DNA from: a virus
Reading direction: 5' to 3' (one strand)
Length of the DNA stretch: 64,000 bases
IMG/VR virus record: IMGVR_UViG_3300030107_008258
Location: 80,419 to 144,418 of that record
A program made the translations under genes and the position numbers. The notes beneath the pieces are model-generated. The model did no database searches. It was not told the DNA's origin and saw nothing but the letters and a program-made list of their open reading frames with translations. Below, piece by piece: positions 34,619 through 43,316 of this stretch. Every line of letters begins with the position of its first letter. Positions within the stretch are counted from its first letter, which is position 1.

Positions 34619-36492
34619 TATTTATCTCCTTCATAAATACTTGAATACAATATCCCTGCTAAAAAATCATCTACTTGGTGCTCGAGAGCAACGTCTTGAA
34701 TTTTTTTAACCCTTTCATGATTCCTATCTGTTGGTTCGGCCGCATATCTCCCTGCTTTAGCCAGCCAGTTTTGAGGCTCTTCGTTAGCTATAACAATATT
34801 GGTTATTTCGCGAGCCACCTCTTTCTGCTGTTTACTCAGTCTTTTGCGATTATGAAGTTGCCTTAAGGAAGACTCCACTTCCAAATTAAGCTTATCAGAA
34901 AGATTTAAATTATCCTGTATTTTTGATAAACTAAAATTTAAGGCAGCTTTAGTTCCAACTGGAGTTTTTGTATCATTTTCTTTAGGCTTTTTGCTCCCAG
35001 ATGGTCTTCCACTCATTTGAGGAGCTTTAGCTCCCCCTATGAGGGGTTCATACAAACCCTCATTTTTAAGCTCTTTAAAACGTTTTTGAGCTTCTACAGA
35101 TTCTTCAGGAGTAGGAAACCGTCCTGACTCTATAGCTTGCATTCCTTCTTCCGCTGTAAGAACCCCAAGCTCAATTAAACGACTATAAATTCTAGAGTAT
35201 ACTGAAGTATCCCTTAAATCTACGTCTTCAAAATGAGCAGTAGGATAATTCTTAAAACCTAATTCTTTAGAAACTCGTCTTATTTCAGGCATTAAGAAGT
35301 TTTCTAAAAAGACCCTTCGACCTTGCTTCAGTCTCTCCATGAATACTTGCACTTTAATACTTGTGTTCGCAAACTTTTCATCACTAAGCAAGATGTTATT
35401 TAATCCCATTTGAATGTCTTGATTAACTACATCATATTTTTTAGGGTCAAGAATATTGCCAATATCTGGAATTACAAATTTAGCATCTGTGGTATAGTCA
35501 GAAATTAAAACACGACCTACAGATTCATTTTCAAAGAGCTTTTGCATGGCCATCAAATTTCTTTGATTGACTCCTCCATCAGCTGGCTTTGCTCCCATTG
35601 TGACTAATAAAATAGCTTGATTAGTGGTTCTGGCTACAGCCATATCCATTTGTTTCATCTCTTGTTTCCAGTTTATATCCTCCAAAACTGGATAACCCAT
35701 TGGAACAGCAAAAGGTTCGTAATCCTGTTTTTTGTAAAAAACGGCTACTAACTTTTTAGTATTGAGGGGTATAGTCACTGCTGACATCCCCACGTTTTTA
35801 GTATCCTCTATAAGTTTTTTAGTTTCATCTGGAAGACTGTCAAAAACTTCTTTATCCTCTTCTGTCTGGGGATACCTTAAACGTTGCAACTCGTAATCAG
35901 TAACGACTTTATAATAAACGCCGCTACTAAATGAAATACTTCCTTGTAATTGAATATCCGAAGGATTTAAAATGATATATTTTGACGGAATTTCAAGATC
36001 TTCAGCTGCCTGACTTATGCCAAAAGTCTGGTTGATTTTAAAAACATCAGACTTTTCCATTTTTGCATTAAAACGATAAATAAAAACATTCCCAGAACGA
36101 TAATATTCTCTAAAGAAACGGCTCTGTAAATCATCTATATTTATTTTTTTAAATAGGGTCTCAAAAAAGTCTCTCGATTTTTTACTACCTCCAGTGTAGT
36201 AAAGATCGCTAATAGAAAACTCGGTCATTAAATCGATAGTGTTTCTAAAAACGGAAAAGTTATAATAAGCTTTTTGACATAGAATAATAGTGTCCCTAAC
36301 GTCAATGTTAGAATTGTTAGAAACTCCATGGGAATATTTGAACGGAATCATTCCGTTTTCGATATTTCTAAAACGATCAGTCCGAGGAATATCAGCGGCC
36401 TTGTTACGTCGCGTGCGAGTGGAGTTAGCCACCGCCTCCTGCATCGCCATCAAAGGCTCCGCGCCTTGTTCCGTTTTCTTCCTTACAGCCAT
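34618..36492 (-). CDS. portal protein
   Basis: A 624-residue protein fitting a phage portal: an N-terminal tail, then NFSVFRNTIDLMTEFSISDLYYTGG...RDFFETLFKKINIDDLQSRFFREYYRSGNVFIYRFNAKM (the wing/stem region common in portals), a long central beta part, a helix-rich crown (EESVEAQKRFKELKNEGL...) and a basic C-terminal helix. It forms the dodecameric ring at the head vertex by family knowledge. It follows TerL on the same strand, the usual phage order. A GTGTAAAT box 12 nt before the ATG, right behind the TerL stop, suggests a separate late promoter. Confidence 0.75.
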   Translation of the reverse strand: MAVRKKTEQGAEPLMAMQEAVANSTRTRRNKAADIPRTDRFRNIENGMIPFKYSHGVSNNSNIDVRDTIILCQKAYYNFSVFRNTIDLMTEFSISDLYYTGGSKKSRDFFETLFKKINIDDLQSRFFREYYRSGNVFIYRFNAKMEKSDVFKINQTFGISQAAEDLEIPSKYIILNPSDIQLQGSISFSSGVYYKVVTDYELQRLRYPQTEEDKEVFDSLPDETKKLIEDTKNVGMSAVTIPLNTKKLVAVFYKKQDYEPFAVPMGYPVLEDINWKQEMKQMDMAVARTTNQAILLVTMGAKPADGGVNQRNLMAMQKLFENESVGRVLISDYTTDAKFVIPDIGNILDPKKYDVVNQDIQMGLNNILLSDEKFANTSIKVQVFMERLKQGRRVFLENFLMPEIRRVSKELGFKNYPTAHFEDVDLRDTSVYSRIYSRLIELGVLTAEEGMQAIESGRFPTPEESVEAQKRFKELKNEGLYEPLIGGAKAPQMSGRPSGSKKPKENDTKTPVGTKAALNFSLSKIQDNLNLSDKLNLEVESSLRQLHNRKRLSKQQKEVAREITNIVIANEEPQNWLAKAGRYAAEPTDRNHERVKKIQDVALEHQVDDFLAGILYSSIYEGDK

Positions 36493-36504
36493 AATTTACT
36501 TTAA

Positions 36505-36512
36505 ATTTACAC
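36505..36512 (-). promoter_or_regulatory. late-type promoter box (GTGTAAAT)
   Basis: Minus-strand GTGTAAAT, immediately after the TerL stop and 12 nt before the portal ATG. Confidence 0.5.
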
Positions 36513-38345
36513 TTAACCAAGCATTCTGGGAGTAAATGTATGGTTAATTTGTTGCACTTCTGTATTTTTAAGATCATTATAGGCTTTAACGGCCCAATTT
36601 CCTAACATTAAAGTGGTGTAATTATCCTTACGAGCACGATTAGCCGAAGTACTTCTTTTAAGGTGCTGGGGCAGGTCAAAGGTTTGAATTCCTTTGGCTG
36701 TAGTCTTAACTTCAACTAACGCACATTGCTTTCTGGTTTGATAAATAATGTCATCTTGGAACTCTATCAAATCACCTTTATTTTCATAAGGCATTAATTT
36801 AATAGGAACGGCTTGAGACGAAACTTTGTCAAAAAAACTTCCACATGCTGCCGTACGAGAACCAAACCAAATCCTCTTATGGTCGATTGAAGCTTGAAGA
36901 TATTCATTAGCTTCTCGCAAAAAAGTACTAGAAAACAACTGTTTAAAACAAATAACATTCTCTTTTTTATTATACTGCTGTTTCGCTGTGAGTAGCATTT
37001 TCTGATAATCTGTTCCTTCCTTATCGCTATTAAAACTAAAAAACTTTAAGTTGATATGAGAATCTCGAAATAGCTCTGACTCATTAGCGCTATCTATAAA
37101 TTGATATCCAGCATTATCAATTATAATCAGTGAAAAATTAAAATGAGTCACTAGATAGTGAAGGTACTTTATGTGGTCTTTAAGATCCCCTCCAGCAACC
37201 GCATAAGCATGAACCAGAGTAGACTCGTTTTTCTTTTCGGGATCCAACTCTAAAACAGACATTGCAAAATAGTCGGAGCTAGGACTATTACTGAAACTAG
37301 GGTCAATACCTAGAATGTATTCTTTATCTTTCTCCCCCTTGATTAAAGTGTGTTGTTTTTCTCCGTCAGGAATGGTGCAGTCGTGCATTTTTTTAGCGCT
37401 AAAGTAGCTGTCGCTACCATCAGTGAATTGAGCACAATATTCCCGTTGAAAAGAAGAATTAGAAGAACCTCCAGATTGAGCTTCCTCAATAACTGTGCTA
37501 TCAATCATGTCGCTAGGGATTGAATCGAACGCCATCTGCGATATGAAGTAATTAGACTGTTGAACGTCTTCAGAATAGATATTGTTCATCCATTCCTTGT
37601 AAGTCTTAAAAAGATTTTCAAAACTAAAACTAGCTGAAGAAAGTGCAATCATTTTAGAATTGTTCTCAAATTGAATTCTATCTTCTTCCTTCATTTGTCC
37701 TTTTTTAATTAAATCGTCTTCCATCTCACGTATTTTAATACGTTCGGCCATATCTTGAGGAGCGACCAAAAAAGGCATTAGAACTGTTTTAATAGTTTCT
37801 TCGGGTAATAATAAAAATTCATCAAGCACTAATATGTTTGCGCGAAAACCACGAATCTTTTCACCGCTTAAAGGTATAGCTGTGATAGTCCCTTCGTTTA
37901 TCTTCCACTCAAACTGATCATTACGTTTAGATTTAGCCCCAAAGGCATGAGCAAGCATTTGAGCTTCTTTAGATTCAACTATTTTTTCAAGGTTATTAAA
38001 TATAAACCTTGCAGTACGAAAAGTAGGTCCCGCAATAAGGATCTTGGTTCGGGGCTCAAAAATACATTGAAGAAAACAATATACTGCAGCGATGAAACTT
38101 TTTCCACAACCACGACCCCACACGCACATGCTAAAATTTCGATTGAAAAAAGCTTTTAAAGTAATTTCTTGGTACAGGGCTAATTTTATACCCGAAAGAA
38201 GTTCGGTAGTGAATCCCAAGTTAGACCGCATGAATTTAGCTAAACTTATTTTAGCCTGACGATCAGGAAGCTCCCCTTTTAAATTAAGAAATTCTTCATT
38301 TAAATTAGGAATAGATTTTTTGTATTTATCTGGACAGTACCACAT
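36513..38345 (-). CDS. terL: terminase large subunit
   Basis: A 610-residue packaging motor. The ATPase domain has Walker A GRGCGKS (about residues 77-83), Walker B ILVLDEF (about 171-177) and a SLSSASFSFE-type coupling motif after it. The C-terminal nuclease (RNase H-like) has KEYILGIDPSFSNSPSSDY, LIIIDNAGYQF and EFQDDIIYQTR, giving the expected acidic residues. It pumps DNA into the prohead through the portal encoded downstream and cuts it. The reading frame is full length for the family. Confidence 0.9.
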   Translation of the reverse strand: MWYCPDKYKKSIPNLNEEFLNLKGELPDRQAKISLAKFMRSNLGFTTELLSGIKLALYQEITLKAFFNRNFSMCVWGRGCGKSFIAAVYCFLQCIFEPRTKILIAGPTFRTARFIFNNLEKIVESKEAQMLAHAFGAKSKRNDQFEWKINEGTITAIPLSGEKIRGFRANILVLDEFLLLPEETIKTVLMPFLVAPQDMAERIKIREMEDDLIKKGQMKEEDRIQFENNSKMIALSSASFSFENLFKTYKEWMNNIYSEDVQQSNYFISQMAFDSIPSDMIDSTVIEEAQSGGSSNSSFQREYCAQFTDGSDSYFSAKKMHDCTIPDGEKQHTLIKGEKDKEYILGIDPSFSNSPSSDYFAMSVLELDPEKKNESTLVHAYAVAGGDLKDHIKYLHYLVTHFNFSLIIIDNAGYQFIDSANESELFRDSHINLKFFSFNSDKEGTDYQKMLLTAKQQYNKKENVICFKQLFSSTFLREANEYLQASIDHKRIWFGSRTAACGSFFDKVSSQAVPIKLMPYENKGDLIEFQDDIIYQTRKQCALVEVKTTAKGIQTFDLPQHLKRSTSANRARKDNYTTLMLGNWAVKAYNDLKNTEVQQINHTFTPRMLG

Positions 38346-39284
38346 TTATAATAATTTTAAATCATAGGCCAACTGTAAGTCGTACCTTTCCCTTAAGGCT
38401 CCCGAAAGTAAAAGCTTTTTTACTATTCTTACGCACTCATTCCTGCCGTTTACGAAAAGAAATTGTATGTGAGGAAATTCTTGAATTAAGTCTCTAACGT
38501 TATGAAAAATGAAATCAGGAGTAACTCGTGTATTCTTTTTGTAAACATGTTTAAGTCGATTAAAAGCTAAACAGTCAGAAAGATTTCTTTCCACTAAAAC
38601 TACCATATAAGCTTTTTCTTCCGCAGCTCTATTTATTTCATTTTTAAATCTTTCGAGACCTGAACTTAAAGTCCCTATCAAGTCTGGAACAGATTTTCTT
38701 TCTATATAAGTATTGCGGGTTTTTTTCTTATCGTTTAAACAATAATCACCAAATTTGAGTCCTTTAACTTCTGTGGGAAAATCATTTATACGTAAAGGAT
38801 TTTGCTCGCGTGAATCAATATAAATAAGGTGGTCTTTATTAAAAGTTTCTCTGTAATTTTTTTTGATTGGAATTTTTTTAAATTTATTTTTATATCCTAT
38901 CTCCTCACATAATTTATAGTAGCTACCGAATAATTCTTCATAAAAAGGAATAGGTGGCATCGGTAATGTACGTAGTTCTACTTCAGTCGGAGAATAAAGA
39001 AGTCCTTTTTCTTTCTTTCTATTAACAAGGAGATCCCTACAATAAGCTTTGGCATCAGCCAGTGGAATTTTTTTGAGCCAATTTTTTAAATTTCTTTTAT
39101 TATTAAAGTCAGAAGAAAAATACTGTTCTTTATTTTTAAATTTAATTAATTCTTTTGTATACTTATCGTAACGAGGAAAATACTTATGGTAATAGTTCTT
39201 AATAGATAATTTATGCGCTTTAATATGAAGGTGGAGCCCCCTATCTTTATCAAACTCTTTATTACAACTTCTGCATTTAACCAT
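38346..39284 (-). CDS. zinc-finger ERCC4-type nuclease
   Basis: A 312-residue protein. Residues 4-24 are a C2H2 zinc finger (C-x2-C-x12-H-x3-H). A linker region (residues about 30-170) is followed by an ERCC4 nuclease core: LIYIDSREQNPL (catalytic Asp), GLKFGDYCLN, YIERKSVPDLIGTL (the ERK motif) and RFKNEINRAAEEKAYMVVLVE. Such nucleases cut branched or flapped DNA in XPF/Mus81 relatives. The close coupling to TerL suggests a role in resolving concatemer branches before packaging; that is inferred. Confidence 0.8.
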   Translation of the reverse strand: MVKCRSCNKEFDKDRGLHLHIKAHKLSIKNYYHKYFPRYDKYTKELIKFKNKEQYFSSDFNNKRNLKNWLKKIPLADAKAYCRDLLVNRKKEKGLLYSPTEVELRTLPMPPIPFYEELFGSYYKLCEEIGYKNKFKKIPIKKNYRETFNKDHLIYIDSREQNPLRINDFPTEVKGLKFGDYCLNDKKKTRNTYIERKSVPDLIGTLSSGLERFKNEINRAAEEKAYMVVLVERNLSDCLAFNRLKHVYKKNTRVTPDFIFHNVRDLIQEFPHIQFLFVNGRNECVRIVKKLLLSGALRERYDLQLAYDLKLL

Positions 39285-40386
39285 TTAAAACCTCTTCTTC
39301 GCTAATGCCCATAATACGCGATTTGATATCTTCCATTGAAGATAATCTTTCTATTTCAGATGATATGTTCTTTTTACGTATTTCAGCTATCTTTATCATT
39401 TTATTCCTTGACTCTTCATCTTTCCAAAGTTCTACAAGGTTTAAAATAGAAGCGGATTCTTGAAGCACTTTACTTAGGCGTTGACTTCTCTTTTCTTTTA
39501 ATTCGTTAAGAAGTTTGGTCTGTCGATTAACGCATTGGTTGTATTCTGTTTGAGCTGTATTAATGGCTTCCACTAAACTCATCGCCATGCGTCTCCCCTC
39601 TGTGTCTTCGGCATTTTGATCTAATAAAGTCTGTAGTCTCTCAACCCTTCGTTGGATATTTGAAGCTATGACGACTTCCGCAGAAAGAACTATATATTGA
39701 TCTACCTCTTCTTGAGAAAGATCCGATTTATCCCATGTATACCTTACAAAGCTACTCTCAAAAAGCTCCCTATCAGTTTCAACTGAATAGGTACTAATTT
39801 GATGTAAAAAACGAAAAGTATGCATATAGGCAATTAACGTAGATAAATTCTTTTTTATTTTAGGAGTAATCTTTTCTTTATCAATTCCATTATGTACGTA
39901 CTTATTAACTCTCACGACAGCGCGTGATTCTGATTTTGGTGGAGCGTATCCTCCTTCAGCTGGAATCTCTTCGCTGTTATCGCTATATTTAACTTGATTA
40001 GGTATAGTGTTTATAAAGTCCGCCACGACTTTGTAACGCAAGTCTAGTGCTGAAATTTTATTATCATCAAAAATGAGTCTTGCCATATCCATTGGTTTCA
40101 TGGCGCTGCAATTATTGGTAATAAATTCTTTTTGATCTTCGGTGAGTTCTACTTTCTCCTTGGGATAATACTTATGAGAGACTTTTGCTGATAGACTTTT
40201 TTTAGCAAGAAATTTCTTAACAGCCCTCCCGTATTTAGACCTACCGTCTCTTTTGTTTTCGGGAATATCGGGGAAAACAAGTTCTATTAATTCTGCAATG
40301 TAAGGAGGGTCGTCCACCCTTTTATTCCACTCTTCTAGAATAGCTAATTCTTGATCTTCATTTAATTGTATAGTATTCTCTTTCAC
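39277..40386 (-). CDS. possible terminase small subunit
   Basis: A 369-residue mainly helical protein starting at a GTG (GTGA overlap with the sigma gene stop). The first half has helix-turn-helix-like segments (DQELAILEEWNKRVDDPPYIAELIELVFP, EDQKEFITNNCSAMKPMDMARLIF). The second half is strongly coiled coil (RVERLQTLLDQNAEDTEGRRMAMSLVEAINTAQTEYNQ...). HTH plus coiled coil beside TerL fits a DNA-recognising TerS, but the protein is longer than most, so it could instead be a distinct DNA-packaging or transcription factor. Confidence 0.4.
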   Translation of the reverse strand: MKENTIQLNEDQELAILEEWNKRVDDPPYIAELIELVFPDIPENKRDGRSKYGRAVKKFLAKKSLSAKVSHKYYPKEKVELTEDQKEFITNNCSAMKPMDMARLIFDDNKISALDLRYKVVADFINTIPNQVKYSDNSEEIPAEGGYAPPKSESRAVVRVNKYVHNGIDKEKITPKIKKNLSTLIAYMHTFRFLHQISTYSVETDRELFESSFVRYTWDKSDLSQEEVDQYIVLSAEVVIASNIQRRVERLQTLLDQNAEDTEGRRMAMSLVEAINTAQTEYNQCVNRQTKLLNELKEKRSQRLSKVLQESASILNLVELWKDEESRNKMIKIAEIRKKNISSEIERLSSMEDIKSRIMGISEEEVLNG

Positions 40387-41066
40387 AACATTTCTATTTC
40401 TCCATTAGAAATAATCTTTTTAACTTTTTGTATAATAGCTTTTTTTACATTTTTAATTTGTTTATAACCCGGGACCCTGTTTTTTTCATTAGTCTTATAC
40501 CCCATGAGGGAAGCTGCTTTTTCTTCAGATAAATTGTCTATATAAAGCGCTTTATAAATTTTCCATTCGGCAGGCTTAAGCACTTCTTTCATTTTCTCAT
40601 TTAGCTTTACCATTAAAGAAATAATATCTATATCATTATATTCAGCAGCATTAATTTCTGTAGAATGTTCGTTAATAGAAACTGGGAGCTTAGCATCGTA
40701 AGCTTGTTTTTTAGTTCTTACCCAATTAGCAAAAAGGGGACACGTTTCAGATTGTTTCCCATAAATATAGCACAAATCTCCCGATTCTGCAGCTGCGCAC
40801 TTTAAACATGGCCTACAATAATTACCGTAATTGTTACGTATTAGATTTTTAATCTGATTGGATATAATCCTATTGATCCACGGATTAAGTGGCTTTTTAG
40901 TGTCATAAAGATGCCACTTTTTAAATATATGAATTCTTAGAATTTGGGAAACGTCATCGAAATCCATCCACGAAAGCGCAGTCAAGTTCCACTTGGATTT
41001 TCTTTTTTTTATTTCTGCATCTATCTGTTCTATATAATCTTCAAATTTAGGTTTAGGTGTCGGCAT
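40383..41066 (-). CDS. phage late sigma factor (gp55-like)
   Basis: A 227-residue protein. Residues about 34-80 (MDFDDVSQILRIHIFKKWHLYDTKKPLNPWINRIISNQIKNLIRNN) match sigma70 region 2, which binds core RNA polymerase and the -10 region. About 165-215 (LKPAEWKIYKALYIDNLSEEKAASLMGYKTNE...YKQIKNVKKAII) look like region 4/HTH. Between them lies a Cys-rich insert (Cys84, 87, 90, 99, 109) that may bind zinc. A T4-gp55-type role, directing host polymerase to -10-only late promoters, fits the recurrent GTGTAATA boxes. It overlaps the upstream zinc-ribbon gene by 14 nt. Confidence 0.75.
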   Translation of the reverse strand: MPTPKPKFEDYIEQIDAEIKKRKSKWNLTALSWMDFDDVSQILRIHIFKKWHLYDTKKPLNPWINRIISNQIKNLIRNNYGNYCRPCLKCAAAESGDLCYIYGKQSETCPLFANWVRTKKQAYDAKLPVSINEHSTEINAAEYNDIDIISLMVKLNEKMKEVLKPAEWKIYKALYIDNLSEEKAASLMGYKTNEKNRVPGYKQIKNVKKAIIQKVKKIISNGEIEML

Positions 41067-41442
41067 TATCGCGGCGAGATGAGCCAGCGTCCCGAAGGAA
41101 GTCCTGTTGTATAGTGTCCTTTGAGTAACTGGGGTCTACCTCCCTCTGATAGCCGTCGTCTAAAGCGTTAGGATTGGATCCTGCAATATCTTGAATTTTA
41201 TGAGAACTAAGTCCTATTTGGCCCTCTAGTTCAAAATCTAATTTATTAATCCTCGGAGGCGAAAATTTCTCTTCTTCCTCGATAACACTATCTTTTGTAA
41301 TCTTTGGTGAGTTAGTTTTAAAAACTTTTGGAGTAGTGGACTGACCCATTGAACCAAACAAACTACCGCAAGAACCACAAAACTTAGGTTTCTGAAGAGA
41401 ATACTCTGTCCCGGACCCACAAGTTGGACAATATTGTTTCAT
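41053..41442 (-). CDS. zinc-ribbon protein next to the late sigma factor
   Basis: A 129-residue protein with an N-terminal zinc ribbon (C5-x2-C8 and C22-x2-C25: YCPTCG...FCGSCG), followed by a low-complexity linker and an acidic region. Coupled by overlap to the late sigma gene, it could be a late-transcription accessory factor analogous in role to T4 gp33, but there is no sequence evidence of homology. A GTGTAATA box lies 6 nt upstream of the ATG. Confidence 0.55.
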   Translation of the reverse strand: MKQYCPTCGSGTEYSLQKPKFCGSCGSLFGSMGQSTTPKVFKTNSPKITKDSVIEEEEKFSPPRINKLDFELEGQIGLSSHKIQDIAGSNPNALDDGYQREVDPSYSKDTIQQDFLRDAGSSRRDNADT

Positions 41443-41448
41443 GAATGA

Positions 41449-41456
41449 TATTACAC
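41449..41456 (-). promoter_or_regulatory. late-type promoter box (GTGTAATA)
   Basis: Minus-strand GTGTAATA, 6 nt before the ATG at 41442. It would lead the transcription unit for the zinc-ribbon, sigma, TerS-like, nuclease and TerL genes. Confidence 0.65.
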
Positions 41457-41494
41457 TAAATATATTATTAAAAAATATAGGTTTTTCAAAAAAA

Positions 41495-41502
41495 GTGTAT
41501 AC
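41495..41502 (+). promoter_or_regulatory. possible late-type promoter box (GTGTATAC)
   Basis: Plus-strand GTGTATAC, 4 nt before the ATG at 41507 and 10 nt before a second ATG at 41513. Confidence 0.4.
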
Positions 41503-41506
41503 CTAT

Positions 41507-41782
41507 ATGGATATGGAAAATGTCAAATTCAAGACTTCGGATGGTGTAGAATACGAGTTAATATGGAAAAAACCCCACCATACTTATAATGCTGATGGCT
41601 TATGTTATTCTCCAGAAGCTGATAATCCTAAAATTCTTGTTGACCCAAAACTTAAAAAAAGACGTAAAATGAGCACTCTTATAGAAGAGGTTACTCATGC
41701 ATTCTTTTGGGACAAGACAGAAAAAGAAGTAAGAAAATTCTCCTCTGTTCTTGCCGGGTTAATAAATAAACAAATTAAATAG
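41507..41782 (+). CDS. small protein with degenerate zinc-peptidase motif
   Basis: About 91 residues starting MDMENVKFKTSDGVEYELIWK; the reading frame opens earlier, but this start is preferred because of the GTGTATAC box just upstream. It contains TLIEEVTHAFFWDKTEKEVRKFSSVLAGLIN, where EEVTH replaces the HExxH of zinc peptidase-like phage proteins, so the first metal-binding His is missing. It is therefore probably not an active peptidase. It converges with PhoH, overlapping by 8 nt at the 3' ends. Confidence 0.5.
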   Translation: MDMENVKFKTSDGVEYELIWKKPHHTYNADGLCYSPEADNPKILVDPKLKKRRKMSTLIEEVTHAFFWDKTEKEVRKFSSVLAGLINKQIK

Positions 41783-42536
41783 TGTCACAATCTGCTAATT
41801 TTGAAACGATAAATTTAGTCAACTCTGATCGAACAATATCTTCTTCACTAAATTCAAAAGTGTGAATGCCCATGTCCCTGCTCTCTTTATTATTGAAAAT
41901 ATCATAAAGTTTGACAAACCCTCCCCGATTTCCATTTTTTAAATCGGTTTGCATGGGATCTGCCATAATAATGCATCTTGAATACTTACCGATTCTGGTA
42001 AGAACAGTTACTATTTCCCTAAAAGAGCTGTTTTGGGCCTCGTCCATCAATATAGCTTTTCCGTTCCAGCTCATTCCTCGAGCAAAATTAACAGGATGAA
42101 TGGAAACTCTTTTTTCTTTCTGAAGTTTTCGCACGGTATCTTCACTAAGTAATTCGTCCAATTTATCCATAAAAGGCAAGTTATAATAATGAAGCTTTTC
42201 ATCAGCGTCTCCGGGAAGAAACCCAAGACGAGAGTCTGAACTTTCTACCGCTGAACGCATATATATAACATCTGAAACTTTTGATTGATTAAGTAAGCTT
42301 AAAGATGAATATACTGCCGTTAAAGTTTTTGAGCTCCCTGCCGGACCTTTACATAAAATAAGACGAGTATTTTTGTCTTGAGAAATTTCAATAAAACGTT
42401 TCTGTTTTTCCGTCCAAGGTAATTCTTCTATGTAGAAATTATCCTTAGGTTTAATTGGATCTCGTTGATGAATCTTGATCCGTCCGTCCGCAACTTCGAG
42501 AGAATCAAAATTCCCTGCGCTTTTTACTTTTGGCAT
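41775..42536 (-). CDS. phoH: PhoH-like ATPase
   Basis: A 253-residue P-loop NTPase of the PhoH family, common in marine phages. Walker A GPAGSSKT (64-71), Walker B ILMDEAQ (about 162-168), the YMRSAVESSDSRLGFLPGDADEKL segment and CIIMADPMQTD sensor region are all present. PhoH enzymes have been linked to RNA metabolism; the substrate in phage is not known. Its divergent promoter shares a palindrome with the MscS-like gene. Confidence 0.85.
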   Translation of the reverse strand: MPKVKSAGNFDSLEVADGRIKIHQRDPIKPKDNFYIEELPWTEKQKRFIEISQDKNTRLILCKGPAGSSKTLTAVYSSLSLLNQSKVSDVIYMRSAVESSDSRLGFLPGDADEKLHYYNLPFMDKLDELLSEDTVRKLQKEKRVSIHPVNFARGMSWNGKAILMDEAQNSSFREIVTVLTRIGKYSRCIIMADPMQTDLKNGNRGGFVKLYDIFNNKESRDMGIHTFEFSEEDIVRSELTKFIVSKLADCDTI

Positions 42537-42545
42537 TATAGTAAA

Positions 42546-42564
42546 TTACACTAAATTAGTGTAA
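42546..42564. promoter_or_regulatory. palindromic divergent late promoter
   Basis: TTACACTAAATTAGTGTAA is a 19-bp palindrome with one central base. Each strand reads GTGTAA; the minus copy is 7 nt from the PhoH start, the plus copy 14 nt from the MscS-like start. Confidence 0.6.
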
Positions 42565-42580
42565 CATAAATAGAAAAGTT

Positions 42581-43072
42581 ATGAATGAATTAACAAACGC
42601 TATTCCCGATATCGTAAATTTAACCTCTAATATACAAAAAGAAGAGGTAAAGGGCTTTTTGGAAAATTTAATCGGCGAATATGGATGGCTCTTGTTTGCG
42701 GCGGTACTAACAATCTTGGCTAAAGATATGATTATGAATTTTGTTCAGGGATTGCTTGTTTTTATGGGGAATGATTTTAATAATGACGACATTATTTATA
42801 TTTCCGGCCGTCAAGCACGTATAGTTCGCGTCGGAATTCGTAATACGGTTTTTTACATGACAGACCGCCGGACTAAAATGTTGGTTCCCAACGAACAATT
42901 AAAATTACTAACTATTGAAAAAAGATTACCTAAAAACGGGGGAGAGCCCTATCTTGCCAAAGGTAGTGATTCTAATTTCATGGGATTTGAAGAAGTTCCC
43001 ATAGCTCCCTCTCCTATGCAGGTGGAAGTAGTAGAGGCACCTTCTCCTCCCTCCAAAAGAACAAGAAAATGA
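42581..43072 (+). CDS. MscS-like membrane protein
   Basis: A 163-residue protein: a short cytoplasmic/periplasmic N-terminus, a predicted membrane helix (LIGEYGWLLFAAVLTILAKDMIMNFVQGLLVF, about residues 30-61), then NDDIIYISGRQARIVRVGIRNTVFYMTDRRTKMLVPNEQLKLLTIEKR, which closely follows the TM3-to-beta-domain pattern of mechanosensitive channel MscS (G-x-E-G-x-V-x-x-I-x-x-R-x-T, then V-I-P-N). Only one membrane helix and one beta domain are kept. It ends with an ATGA overlap into a lipoprotein gene. Confidence 0.65.
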   Translation: MNELTNAIPDIVNLTSNIQKEEVKGFLENLIGEYGWLLFAAVLTILAKDMIMNFVQGLLVFMGNDFNNDDIIYISGRQARIVRVGIRNTVFYMTDRRTKMLVPNEQLKLLTIEKRLPKNGGEPYLAKGSDSNFMGFEEVPIAPSPMQVEVVEAPSPPSKRTRK

Positions 43073-43299
43073 AAAAAATAACAGCATTAGCATCTATCTT
43101 TCTCATGGGATGTACTAGCGTCCCCAACCTTAAAGAAGTTGATTTAAGCATAACAGGATTAGAAATGGAGTTCTATGACAACCGAGAAGCTCCCATCATT
43201 TTTGATTATAATGCGGACATAGAAAGAAGATACCAAGAAAGAAAAAATCGCAATAAAGTCACTAATTATGGAAAATTAATGCCCATGACTAAAAAATAA
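43069..43299 (+). CDS. small lipoprotein
   Basis: A 76-residue protein with a lipoprotein signal (MKKITALASIFLMGCTSVPN, lipobox LMGC, lipidated Cys15) and a short charged tail. It overlaps the MscS-like gene by 4 nt (ATGA), so the two are probably made together; one may work in the inner and the other in the outer membrane. The function is unknown. Confidence 0.55.
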   Translation: MKKITALASIFLMGCTSVPNLKEVDLSITGLEMEFYDNREAPIIFDYNADIERRYQERKNRNKVTNYGKLMPMTKK

Positions 43300-43307
43300 G
43301 TGTAAAG
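43300..43307 (+). promoter_or_regulatory. late-type promoter box (GTGTAAAG)
   Basis: Plus-strand GTGTAAAG, overlapping the preceding gene's stop region, 9 nt before the ATG at 43317. Confidence 0.5.
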
Positions 43308-43316
43308 ATTATTGAA

